Assembly (NCBI GenBank): GCA_002685935.1
Contig: NYZD01000075.1
Span: 1-50,476, forward strand
Direction: 5' to 3'
From: Planctomycetaceae bacterium
Lineage (GTDB): Bacteria; Planctomycetota; Phycisphaerae; Phycisphaerales; Zrk34
Length of the DNA: 50,476 nt
How positions within the stretch are numbered: position 1 is the first letter of the stretch; each line of letters begins with the position of its first letter. The position numbers and the translations under genes are program-made. This document shows positions 35,880-44,818 of this stretch, piece by piece. Under the pieces are notes generated by a model. That model was not told where the DNA came from. It made no database searches and saw only the letters and a list, made by a program, of their open reading frames with translations.

Positions 35880-37049
35880 ATGTCCAAAACCGCCGCGTTG
35901 AGTTCACTCAAGGAAACGGATCAGCCATGGGCCGTGCACCACGACCCAGAGCGGTTTGCCCGTGTGGCCGAGTTGCATCGCAAAGCGTTCGCATGGGAGC
36001 CGCAGGGCTGGATTCCGCTCGGCATCCACGTGGTCGATCCGGCACATTCCGCGGACCTGAGTTATGACAATTGGCTGGATCCAGCCACGATGTTCGGTAT
36101 CCAGTGTCACGTGCTCCATGACACGTTGACGGTCGGATCGGACCTGCTGCCGTCGATGCCGCTCAATCATCTGGGGTGCGCTCCGCTGGCGAGCATGTTT
36201 GGCGCCAAGTTAATCATGCCCGATGAAGCCGGCGCCACGTTCCAGGATGTCGGCCCCACACCGCTGCCCATCCTCTGCGACATTGCAGACGTCAACGAAC
36301 TGGCGATGCCCGCCATGGACGCAGGCATCCTGCCCGCAGTCGAGCGCATCATGGTCTACTACCGGCAGCATTTGCCTTCGTGGATCGATGTCGTGCCACC
36401 GATGCCATCGGGGCCTTTCTCCACGGCGATGCAACTGCGGGGATCGGAGCTGCTGATCGAACTGGTGGACCGACCGACTGAGTGCGCGAAACTGATCAGG
36501 ATGTGCGCCGAAGCCGAGGCCAACTCCAGCCGTTACCTTCACCGCCGCATGGGCGCGCAGATGGACCGCCTGATCACAAACTTCGGGATTCTGGGCACGG
36601 GGCTGCGTCTCGGCGAAGACTCGATGGTCAACCTGTCGCCGGAGATGATCCACGCGTTCTGCCTGCCGGCATTTGAGGCGGTGAACGACATTTGCGGCGG
36701 TCGAGGCCACGTGCACTTCTGCAGCCTCGTCGAAAGACGTCACGAACACATCTATACCGCGCTGGCCGACACCGACAGCGTTGCGGTGATCAGTTCGCAG
36801 TTTGGCTTCGAGTATTATCAGCAGCACGTCGACGTTTTGAGGGGACGTCTGGCGGTGGAATCGTTCTACGGTGATGCGCTGGCCCACTGCATCGGCGAGC
36901 ACGGTTCATTTGAGCAATGGGCCGGTGGCTTTGTGCCTCGATTCAAGAATGAATCCGGCCTGGTGTTGTATATGCAGGTCGCGTCCGTCGAAGAAGGGCA
37001 GCGTTACTGGCAGGCATGGCAAGACGCTCACACGCTGCCTCAGAGGTGA
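35880..37049 (+). CDS. Uroporphyrinogen-decarboxylase-superfamily protein (paralog 3)
   Basis: A 389-aa protein starting MSKTAALSSLKET at the ATG at 35880, with GAGG 6 nt upstream; the 40 codons before it in frame cover the promoter region and are discarded. Family-like segments are SGPFSTAMQLRGSELLIELVDRP, MDRLITNFGILGTGLRLGEDSM, NLSPEMIHAFCLPAFEAVND and GRGHVHFCSLVERRHEH, where HFC supplies the HxC of a zinc site. DTDSVAVISSQFGFEYY follows. A Cys at AHCIGE could be the second ligand. It is separated from paralog 4 by 7 nt and from the divergent paralog 2 by 114 nt. Confidence 0.82.
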   Translation: MSKTAALSSLKETDQPWAVHHDPERFARVAELHRKAFAWEPQGWIPLGIHVVDPAHSADLSYDNWLDPATMFGIQCHVLHDTLTVGSDLLPSMPLNHLGCAPLASMFGAKLIMPDEAGATFQDVGPTPLPILCDIADVNELAMPAMDAGILPAVERIMVYYRQHLPSWIDVVPPMPSGPFSTAMQLRGSELLIELVDRPTECAKLIRMCAEAEANSSRYLHRRMGAQMDRLITNFGILGTGLRLGEDSMVNLSPEMIHAFCLPAFEAVNDICGGRGHVHFCSLVERRHEHIYTALADTDSVAVISSQFGFEYYQQHVDVLRGRLAVESFYGDALAHCIGEHGSFEQWAGGFVPRFKNESGLVLYMQVASVEEGQRYWQAWQDAHTLPQR

Positions 37050-37056
37050 ATGAATC

Positions 37057-38352
37057 ATGACCGATTCCGCATCCACAGTGCCCAAAGCGATGGCAACACG
37101 TCAAGCCAACCCACCCGCAGCTCCGCTGACGATCAGCGCCCACGATCGCGAAGTGCTGCGGATGCTCGCGGCTCAGGTCGCGGAGCTCACCACACGACCC
37201 ATCGAGCAGGACAAGCGGGACCTTTGGTACGCGCACAATGCATTGGAGCCGACGCGCCCGGTCATTTTCTGCGATCCGGAGAACGGCTGGCGAGAGATAT
37301 TCCCCGCCGATCAGCTCACCTGCGAAGGTGAGTTGGCCCGCGGCTGGGAATTCGGCCTGCGCAAAGAGGTGTTCTGGGGCACGCAGATGGGCGATGATCG
37401 TCCGGTCGATCCCTACCTCAACGTCCCTCATGTCTACACCGAGACAGACTGGGGCATGAGCGACACGCGCATCGGCGGCGAGCGCGGTGGGGCCTATACC
37501 TGGGACGCGCCCCTCCGGACCTACGACGACCTCGATCGACTCCGCTTTCCGGAGATCACGATTGATGAACCAGCCACGCAGCGGCAGCTTGCCCTTGCCG
37601 AGGAAACATTCGGTGACCTGCTCACCGTGCGTCTCAAGACCTCATGGTGGTGGACGATGGGAATGACCTGGACGCTCATCCGCCTGCGCGGTCTAAGCCA
37701 GGTGATGTACGATCTGGTCGACCATCCGGATGAACTGCACCGTGTGATGGCGTTTCTACGCGACGGCCATATGGCACGCCTCGATTATCTCGAGCAGAGC
37801 AACCTGCTCAGTCTCAACAACGACGGCACGTACGTCGGCTCCGGCGGCTTCGGTTGGACACACGAGTTGCCGCAGCCCGATTTCGACGGGCGCGTCCGTA
37901 CGACGGATATGTGGGGATTCGCTGAAAGTCAGGAAACGGTTGGCGTCTCGCCCGAGATGTTCGCCGAGTTCATCTTCCCCTATCAATTGCCCCTGCTCGA
38001 ACGTTTTGGACTCACCTGCTACGGCTGCTGCGAGCCGATCAATGCGCGCTGGCATATCATTAAGAAGGTTTCCAATCTGCGCCGCGCGTCCGTGTCCCCC
38101 TGGGCGGATTGCGCAGCAATGGCCGAGAATCTGGGCGACCGGTACGTCTACTCGATGAAGCCGAACCCTTCCGATCTTGCCATGGACACCTTCGACGACG
38201 ACCGCGTCCGCAAGAATCTGAGGCACGCACTGGATACCACGCGCCACTGCCGCGTCGAAGTGATCATGAAGGACTGCCACACGATCGGTCGTGACCTGCA
38301 GCGTGTCATCCGCTGGACGCGCATCGCCCGCGAGGAAGCTGAAGCGCTCTGA
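37057..38352 (+). CDS. Uroporphyrinogen-decarboxylase-superfamily protein (paralog 4)
   Basis: A 431-aa protein, longest of the four. The N-terminal 45 residues are a charged extension. Recognisable segments are KTSWWWTMGMTWTLIRLRGLSQ, VMYDLVDHPDELHRVMAFLRDG, GVSPEMFAEFIFPYQLPLL, TCYGCCEPINARWHIIKKV and SVSPWADCAAMAENLGD followed by YSMKPNPSDLA. The GCCE and WADC cysteines differ from the ligands in the other paralogs but could bind a metal. The stop is duplicated in frame by a 13-bp repeat of period 15 (see separate entry). Function unknown; possibly methyl-group or corrinoid-linked chemistry. Confidence 0.85.
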   Translation: MTDSASTVPKAMATRQANPPAAPLTISAHDREVLRMLAAQVAELTTRPIEQDKRDLWYAHNALEPTRPVIFCDPENGWREIFPADQLTCEGELARGWEFGLRKEVFWGTQMGDDRPVDPYLNVPHVYTETDWGMSDTRIGGERGGAYTWDAPLRTYDDLDRLRFPEITIDEPATQRQLALAEETFGDLLTVRLKTSWWWTMGMTWTLIRLRGLSQVMYDLVDHPDELHRVMAFLRDGHMARLDYLEQSNLLSLNNDGTYVGSGGFGWTHELPQPDFDGRVRTTDMWGFAESQETVGVSPEMFAEFIFPYQLPLLERFGLTCYGCCEPINARWHIIKKVSNLRRASVSPWADCAAMAENLGDRYVYSMKPNPSDLAMDTFDDDRVRKNLRHALDTTRHCRVEVIMKDCHTIGRDLQRVIRWTRIAREEAEAL

Positions 38353-38367
38353 ATTGAAGCGCTCTGA
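38340..38367 (+). repeat. Tandem 13-bp duplication carrying the stop codon
   Basis: TGAAGCGCTCTGA occurs at 38340-38352 and again at 38355-38367 (period 15, a multiple of three). The stop of the URO-D-like gene lies in the first copy; readthrough would add IEAL and meet a second in-frame stop. Confidence 0.7.
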
Positions 38368-38878
38368 GTCGATGAAAATGCGGCGGGGACCCGGGGATCC
38401 TGACGGGTGCGCCACGAGCCCCGCCGCTGCCAGCCGGGTATCTGATGGTGTAAACTCATTTTTGTTAACAGGTTAGGGTGTGGCGGTCTGTCCTGGTCGG
38501 TCGCCGTCGCCGTGTCAAACGCCTCGGCTTCCGGCGCCCAGTTCGATCAGGCTGTGCATTGGGGGCCGCGCCGGCAACAGCATTTATGACCAGATAATCT
38601 ATATTTCATAATACCGATAGATGGATTATTCGGCCCCTAACGCCGATAATCAGTTGTGCGAGGAATAGAGTGGACTCATCAATTCATTGAAGGTGCCAAT
38701 CGTTTGGGTCACTGTAGTGCGTCGCCGGGTTGTGTGAGCCGGACCCATCCGTCGGGACTTTTGGCCCGATGGCGACTGCTTGTGTCCCGCAATCTCAAGG
38801 GACATGGACACCAGGCCGGCCGCCTGCGTGATGACGGCAGACTCGATGCGCGGCATACATTTGAAGCTGGTTAACGTC
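38353..38878. other. Intergenic region with hairpin and AT-rich segment
   Basis: 526 nt between the URO-D-like gene and the cytochrome operon. It contains a GC hairpin (38380-38427) and an unusually AT-rich segment at about 38580-38660 (ATAATCTATATTTCATAATA), a likely promoter or regulator region for the next operon, plus GTTAAC at 38473-38478. No clear -35/-10 pair was found, and no coding frame is convincing. Confidence 0.5.
38380..38427 (+). terminator. GC-rich hairpin after the URO-D-like gene pair
   Basis: GCGGCGGGG (38380-38388) and CCCCGCCGC (38419-38427) form a perfect 9-bp stem with a 30-nt loop, 28 nt after the stop. There is no U-tract, so it is not a standard Rho-independent terminator; it may stabilise the 3' end or assist termination. 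Confidence 0.4.
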
Positions 38879-41800
38879 ATGATCAGGAAACAGCAATCAT
38901 CTCGTGTGGCTTCGGGAACATATCGTGTCCCTCTGATCGTCATTGGCCTCGGGATGCTTGCATGGTCTCCGCTCGGCTGCGATCAGACGCCTGTCACCCC
39001 ACCGAAGTCGGAGCAGGTCTCCCACACCGAGACCGTGGATGAAAACCGCACGCCCCCGCCGTCCAACGATCACATCGAATTCCTGCGACAGATGAACGTG
39101 GCCAAGGCCCACCTCGAGAACGGCAAATACGCCGAGGCGATCGAAGGGTTTACGCAGGCGCTGGTGCAACGTCCTGGCTCGGGGCCGGCCGATCGCAATC
39201 TCGCTCGCGCCCTCATTTTTTCCGGTGAGTCGGATGCCGCCATCGAGCGACTGGATTCCATCCAATCCCGCGAACCTGACTCAGCCGCCGCGGCCTATCT
39301 GATCGGCGTTGCCTTCAACCGTCAATCAAAGTTCGATCGCGCGATCCCGCACTTTGAACACGCCGCCCGTCTGGACGCCAGCACGGCCGCCATACGATAT
39401 CAGCTCGCCCAAGCGTACGACGCCGCGGGGAGGCCCGATGATGCCGTCGCTCAGTTACGGCAGGCCGTTCGGCTTGACCCCCAACATACCGCCGCCCAAT
39501 ACCGGCTCGCGATGCACGCGCGCACATCAGGCGATATGGAGGAATATCGACAGCGCATCCGTAATTTCGCCCGCTTGCGCGATCTATATGGTGATCCGAT
39601 GGGGACGCCGCTCGCATTGGAGGCGTGTGTGCACACGAAAGCCGAGCCGGCGATGTCTGACCGTCTGGCAGACCGTCGGGCGCCGACCCAACAGATCCAA
39701 GTGCAGTTTGTTGATGCGACCAAACAGGCCTTTGCGGGATCCACTGACGGCACTGCGGCCACTTTTGCGATTCTCGAATTGGATGACCATGGGCAGTACA
39801 CATTCTTTGTCGTCGGGCGCGATAACAGCCTATCGCTGATGGTCATGTCACCGACGGGCGCCTTCGAGCGCAAGGCGATCGACGCCCGGCTTCCCGACGG
39901 TTTTGACCCGCAGCAATGTATCGTCGGCAATTTCATCGACCGGGCTGCCGATCCGCAGGCCGGTGACGATGCACCGGTCCGATTCGCCGACGTGCTGGTC
40001 GTGGGCAAGCGCGGCGTCCGTCTGTTGCAGCGCGTCGGCGCCGTTGAGTTTCAGGACGTGACCAGAGGTTCGGGGCTGACGGGACTGACCGGGAATGCGG
40101 CACGGTGGGTGGATTACGAATACGACGGGGACCTCGATCTGGCCGTCGCCGGCGACCGCGGACTCGAAGTGTGGCAGAACAACGGCGATGGCAGATTCCA
40201 ACAAGTGACCAGTGACGTGGGCATCGCCGAAGCGCCCAACGGGCACGATATCAGTGCGATCGACTTGGATTCGAACGGCGGGGTGGACCTGATCATGGCG
40301 CGCGGGGCCACGCCGACACTCGTGTATGAGAATCAGCGCGCCGGTCTTTTCGCCGCCATGTCCGATCCGCCGGGACCGTGGCCTGCGGCACGACGCGTTC
40401 TGGCCAATGACCTCAACAACGACGGTGAGCCTGATGTCCTGCTCGTCGGTAATGACAAAGCGACCATCCTGTTCGGTCGGTCCGCCGTCCGACAGCAACT
40501 GGATCAATCCGGTCTGGATCTCGCGGATGGTGTCCTGTTCGACTATGACAATGACGGTTGGCTCGACTTCTGTGGCGTCGGGCGAAACCCAACTGAGCCC
40601 GACGCGGGCGCCATCAAGGTCTGGCGCAACGGCGGCGCGGACTCCTGGACCGAAGTGACCACCGAACTGGGGATGGACGGACTGACGATGTCAGCGGCGC
40701 AGCAGGTGATTGCCGCAGACATTGATGCCGACGGCGACTCCGACCTGCTTGTGCGCACCGTTCACGGTCGGTTGCGGTTCATTCGAAATATGGGCGGACA
40801 CGTCAACGGCCAACTCAAGTTGCGTCTTGTATCGGCGGTCATCAGTCATGGCGGCGTCGGCGCCCACGTTGAGATCAGGAACGGCGACTATTGGGTAGCC
40901 CGGTCTGTGCCGCAGTCGTGTCCGATCGAGATCGGCCTGCAGGGCCATGCGGCATTGGATTCGGTCCAGACGGTTTGGACCGATGGTACCGTGGACAGCC
41001 GCGTCAATGTGACACCGACGAAGGACCCAATGACGATCGTCGTGTTCAAGAAGACGCTCACTGGTTCATGTCCCTATCTTTTCGCGTGGGACGGCTCGCG
41101 ATTCCGTTTCGTGACGGACCTCGTGGGTAGCGGCGCGACAGGTCTGTCGCTTGCGCGCAATGTGCTTTGGCAGCCCGATCCCTATGAGATTGTGTCTATT
41201 GGCGACGGCGATCAGTTCCCGCCGGTCGACGGGCAATTCACGATCAATGTCACCAGTGAACTTCGCGAGGTGGCGTATTTCGACCACCTGCGACTGATCG
41301 CCGTGGACCACCCTCGGTCATGGGAAATCCATCCAACGGACAAATTCATGCTGCCGCCGTTCGCGGACTCACAGCTTTGGGCGTTAGATAATCCGATACC
41401 ATTGGCTCGAGCCACGGATCACGAGGGGCGCGACCAGACCGACGTGCTGCGCGCCGTCGACGGGGAATTCACGCCGCCCGGCAAACCACTGCCACCCCCG
41501 GCGCGTGGCATGTGCGAACCGGCGTCAATTGCTCTCGACTTTCGAAGCATCGACACATCCCGTCCGCTCGTCCTCGCTCTGACCGGCTGGCTGGCGTTCG
41601 GCGATGCCAGTTCCAACATCGCGCTCTCCCAGGATCCCACGGCTCACGTCGTCTGGCCGACACTGGAGGTCCAGACTTCGGACGGCCAATGGACCGTCGT
41701 CGACGTGAATGTGGGCATGCCGGCGGGTAAGACCAAGACGATCCTGTGCGATCTGTCGGATAAATTGCCGCACGGCGCGTCACGACTGCGCCTGACCACA

Positions 41801-42388
41801 ACCTTTGAGATTCATTGGGACCGCGTCGCACTATTCGAGCGCCGGGATCTCGATACGTCGCAGATCCACGAACTTGCGTTTGACCGGGCGCGGCTGGACT
41901 GGCGCGGGTTCTCCGATCTTGCCTTTCGCGACCCCGGCCACCCCATGACACCGGACTTTGACGATGTGTCGGATCAACCGCCGTGGAGGACCACGCTCGA
42001 GGGATGGTGCACGCGCTATGGCGACGTGCGCGAATTGATCGCCCAGGACGACGGCATGATCGTCATCCTTAACGGCGGCGACGCCATGACGCTCAGTAGC
42101 CCCGCGGCGGCGCTCCCCAGCCTGCCCCAGGATTTGGTGCGTTCGTTCTTTCTGAGCTCGGTCGGCTGGAATCGCGAGGACAATGCCAACACCGTCGGCG
42201 GGGATCGCGTGCAGCCCTTGCCGCGTGAGCCCACCATGTCGGGCGCGCAGGACAACGACCCAATGACGGACTGGCGCGTCCGCTACAACACGCGCTGGGT
42301 CCCGCGGGACCAGTTCGATCCAGGACGCAAGACAGGCCATGAGGACTTACAGCAGACTTTGCCGCAGGGCGTCTTGGCCCTGCCATAG
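38879..42388 (+). CDS. TPR/FG-GAP/ASPIC-UnbV surface lipoprotein of the CRTAC1 group
   Basis: A 1169-aa protein starting MIRKQQSSRV at 38879. The hydrophobic VPLIVIGLGMLAW is followed by SPLGC, an imperfect lipobox with C34. Residues about 65-200 are four TPR-like repeats (KAHLENGKYAEAIEGFTQAL, AQAYDAAGRPDDAVAQLRQAV). Residues about 380-605 carry FG-GAP loops (DYEYDGDLDLAVAG, DLNNDGEPDVLLVG, DYDNDGWLDFCGVG, DIDADGDSDLLVR). ASPIC/UnbV-like sequence follows (GGVGAHVEIRNGDYWVARSV). The last 450 residues start CPYLFAWDGSRFRFVTDLVG and contain LREVAYFDHLRLIAVDHP, a conserved domain of large bacterial CRTAC1 proteins. First gene of the cytochrome operon. Role inferred: surface partner of the redox enzyme. 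Confidence 0.88.
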   Translation: MIRKQQSSRVASGTYRVPLIVIGLGMLAWSPLGCDQTPVTPPKSEQVSHTETVDENRTPPPSNDHIEFLRQMNVAKAHLENGKYAEAIEGFTQALVQRPGSGPADRNLARALIFSGESDAAIERLDSIQSREPDSAAAAYLIGVAFNRQSKFDRAIPHFEHAARLDASTAAIRYQLAQAYDAAGRPDDAVAQLRQAVRLDPQHTAAQYRLAMHARTSGDMEEYRQRIRNFARLRDLYGDPMGTPLALEACVHTKAEPAMSDRLADRRAPTQQIQVQFVDATKQAFAGSTDGTAATFAILELDDHGQYTFFVVGRDNSLSLMVMSPTGAFERKAIDARLPDGFDPQQCIVGNFIDRAADPQAGDDAPVRFADVLVVGKRGVRLLQRVGAVEFQDVTRGSGLTGLTGNAARWVDYEYDGDLDLAVAGDRGLEVWQNNGDGRFQQVTSDVGIAEAPNGHDISAIDLDSNGGVDLIMARGATPTLVYENQRAGLFAAMSDPPGPWPAARRVLANDLNNDGEPDVLLVGNDKATILFGRSAVRQQLDQSGLDLADGVLFDYDNDGWLDFCGVGRNPTEPDAGAIKVWRNGGADSWTEVTTELGMDGLTMSAAQQVIAADIDADGDSDLLVRTVHGRLRFIRNMGGHVNGQLKLRLVSAVISHGGVGAHVEIRNGDYWVARSVPQSCPIEIGLQGHAALDSVQTVWTDGTVDSRVNVTPTKDPMTIVVFKKTLTGSCPYLFAWDGSRFRFVTDLVGSGATGLSLARNVLWQPDPYEIVSIGDGDQFPPVDGQFTINVTSELREVAYFDHLRLIAVDHPRSWEIHPTDKFMLPPFADSQLWALDNPIPLARATDHEGRDQTDVLRAVDGEFTPPGKPLPPPARGMCEPASIALDFRSIDTSRPLVLALTGWLAFGDASSNIALSQDPTAHVVWPTLEVQTSDGQWTVVDVNVGMPAGKTKTILCDLSDKLPHGASRLRLTTTFEIHWDRVALFERRDLDTSQIHELAFDRARLDWRGFSDLAFRDPGHPMTPDFDDVSDQPPWRTTLEGWCTRYGDVRELIAQDDGMIVILNGGDAMTLSSPAAALPSLPQDLVRSFFLSSVGWNREDNANTVGGDRVQPLPREPTMSGAQDNDPMTDWRVRYNTRWVPRDQFDPGRKTGHEDLQQTLPQGVLALP

Positions 42389-42460
42389 CGGGCATACCCC
42401 GGACATCGGTGAGGTACCGATCGCTGATCCGTTCAAGTGTCGAGTTGTGGGAATCGCTTT

Positions 42461-44818
42461 ATGAGTCAACATACAACATCTGCCCAGCCGCCCGTATCTG
42501 AAACTGGCCTACGCGTGAATGCGGTGTCCGAATGGCGGTCGTCGTTCACCGGGATCACCGGTGCGCTGCTGCTGTTTGAATCGGTCACGGGTCTGCTGAT
42601 CTACCTGCTGCCGTTCAGCCGGTTCAACCAGTACAACGTCGTACTCCACACCGTGCTGGGCCTGTTGATGCTGGCTCCGGTGCCGTGGTACATGTGGCGA
42701 CACTGGCGCGTCCGTCGCGGCGGGAATCTCAGCCATTACCAACTCCTGGGCTACGCGGCGCTCGTCCTGCTCGTGGCATGTGTGGTCAGTGGATTGATCA
42801 TCATGTGGCAGGGCCTCGTCGGGCCGAGAATCGCTTACGTGTGGGATATCACACATCTGGTCTCGGGTGTTGCGGTCATTGTGTTCGTGGTCGTCCACTT
42901 GCTCACAGTCATCATCCGCAAATCCAATAATCCCGAGGCAAAGCAGGCGCTCCGCAGTGCCCGGTCCGTCTTCTACCGCAGGAGCTTCGGTGGATGCGCA
43001 TTGTTGCTTGTACTGTGCGGCGTGCTGACGGCTACATACTCCGACCCGGAATTCCAGCAAGGGTTCAGCGAGGACTACAACTGGCGGTTTGGTGAAGACC
43101 GACCGTTCGCGCCCAGTCTCGCCAAAGTGGATAACGAGTCCTGGTACGGCCCGATCGAGGCGCGTCTGATCTCGATCGTGGACGGACCTCAGCGTGATCG
43201 ATTCAGGACGGCGCTGCAGACCGACTCAATCGAAGCGAAGAAGAGCCCGTTCGCGCATATTCGTGCATGTGCCGAAGAACTGGGATTCAGCGATGAGCAG
43301 TTTCAGGAGCTTGAAACCGTCCTCGCCGAGGCCGCGCGCCGCATCAAGTCACACGGCGCGATCGATCCCCGTTTGCTCGCCGGCTCAGACAACTGCGGCA
43401 CGTCCGGCTGTCACGAGCAGATCCTCGAGGAGTGGCTGCCCAGCGCCCATCGGTATTCCTCTCTCGATGACATGTTTCAGCGCGTCCAGACGCTGATGGC
43501 GGTGGAAACGTCACCGGAGCACACGCGGTATTGCGCGGGCTGTCACGATCCGATCTCGCTGTTCAGCGGTGCCAAGGACTCAAATAACATCACGTTGAAC
43601 TCGGTCGGCGCTAACGAAGGATCATCCTGTCTGGTCTGTCACAGCATTGTCCGAACGGATGTCCACGGGAATGCTGATTACACGATCCGAGTGCCTCGGC
43701 GCTACATCTTTGAATTGAATGAGGGGGCCATGGCCAAGACCGTCAGTGACTTCCTGATTCGCACCTATCCGCAGCAACACATCAAGTCTTACTCACGTCC
43801 TCTTTACAAGACCGCGGAGTTCTGCGCCGCCTGCCACAAGCAATACCTCGACGAAGAAGTCAACACGGACATCGGAAACGTCCAGGGCCAGAATCAATAC
43901 GACAGTTGGAAGAACAGCCGCTGGTATCACGACGACGATCAAACCAGGACTATCAGTTGTCGCGAGTGCCACATGCCCCTCGTCGACAGCCGCGACCCGG
44001 CCCGTGGTGACATGACCGATTACAACCGCTTCAGCGACGATAATAAGCACCGCAGTCATCGAACGCTGGCCAGCAACCAATACATGTCGGAGTATCTGGA
44101 ACTGCCCGGCGCCGAAGTCCACACGAAGCTGACCGAGCAGTGGCTCCGCGGTGAGATTGAGATCCCGGAAGTCGAAGGCAAATGGACGTCGGGTCCAGTC
44201 GTGCGCATGCAGATTGTGGCGCCGCAGCAGGTCGCGCCGGGAGACAACGTCTCGCTCCAGGTCGTGCTGGCCAACAACAAGACGGGTCACGATTTTCCCA
44301 CCGGTCCATTGGACATGATCGAAAGTTGGGTCGAACTCAAGGCCACTGACGCCGCCGGCAACGTCCTGTACCACACCGGCTATCTGGATGAAGCCAATCG
44401 AATCGTGGAGACCGGTGTCTGGTACAAGGCCGACGGGTTCGATCGGAAAGGTGAGCTGGTGGATCGACACAATCTTTGGGACCTGGTCGGCGCCAGCTAC
44501 AAACGAACGCTCTACCCCGGGATGACCGATACGCTCCAGGTGGAATTTCAGTGTCCATCAATGGCGCGAGGGCGGATTCAGGGACAGGATCTCGATTCGA
44601 CCGGGCAACGCGTGGATGAATTCGCGTTCCCCGCGCCGGCGGAGGCGGCGGTCAATGAGATTCACATCACCGCGTCGTTGTGGTATCGCAAAGCCAACCC
44701 GGAGTTCATCGAACGTGTGTACGGCGAGGACAGCGACTTGGTCTCGACGGTCACCGAGATGACCCGCGCCACAACCGTGATCAAGGTAGAGAACCCCGCG
44801 CATGCGAAGATGGAATAA
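42461..44818 (+). CDS. Fused cytochrome b / multiheme cytochrome c membrane protein
   Basis: A 785-aa protein (ATG at 42461; GTG at 42437 is an alternative). The N-terminal part has about five membrane helices with His residues (VVLHTVLG, WRHW, LSHYQLLG, ITHLVSG, VVHLLTV), like the b-type gamma subunits of formate dehydrogenase and hydrogenase. Five c-heme sites follow: CGTSGCH (312-318, a CX4CH variant), CAGCH (358-362), CLVCH (390-394), CAACH (455-459) and CRECH (500-504). The C-terminal part has a beta domain with NKTGHDFPTGPLDM, frequent at the end of multiheme cytochromes. The design would move electrons from quinol through the membrane to hemes outside. It overlaps the next gene by 17 nt. 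Confidence 0.9.
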   Translation: MSQHTTSAQPPVSETGLRVNAVSEWRSSFTGITGALLLFESVTGLLIYLLPFSRFNQYNVVLHTVLGLLMLAPVPWYMWRHWRVRRGGNLSHYQLLGYAALVLLVACVVSGLIIMWQGLVGPRIAYVWDITHLVSGVAVIVFVVVHLLTVIIRKSNNPEAKQALRSARSVFYRRSFGGCALLLVLCGVLTATYSDPEFQQGFSEDYNWRFGEDRPFAPSLAKVDNESWYGPIEARLISIVDGPQRDRFRTALQTDSIEAKKSPFAHIRACAEELGFSDEQFQELETVLAEAARRIKSHGAIDPRLLAGSDNCGTSGCHEQILEEWLPSAHRYSSLDDMFQRVQTLMAVETSPEHTRYCAGCHDPISLFSGAKDSNNITLNSVGANEGSSCLVCHSIVRTDVHGNADYTIRVPRRYIFELNEGAMAKTVSDFLIRTYPQQHIKSYSRPLYKTAEFCAACHKQYLDEEVNTDIGNVQGQNQYDSWKNSRWYHDDDQTRTISCRECHMPLVDSRDPARGDMTDYNRFSDDNKHRSHRTLASNQYMSEYLELPGAEVHTKLTEQWLRGEIEIPEVEGKWTSGPVVRMQIVAPQQVAPGDNVSLQVVLANNKTGHDFPTGPLDMIESWVELKATDAAGNVLYHTGYLDEANRIVETGVWYKADGFDRKGELVDRHNLWDLVGASYKRTLYPGMTDTLQVEFQCPSMARGRIQGQDLDSTGQRVDEFAFPAPAEAAVNEIHITASLWYRKANPEFIERVYGEDSDLVSTVTEMTRATTVIKVENPAHAKME

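Noticed and set aside
38700-38878. Riboswitch before the cytochrome operon
   Set aside because: Compared by eye with c-di-GMP and cobalamin classes, but no conserved core was found.
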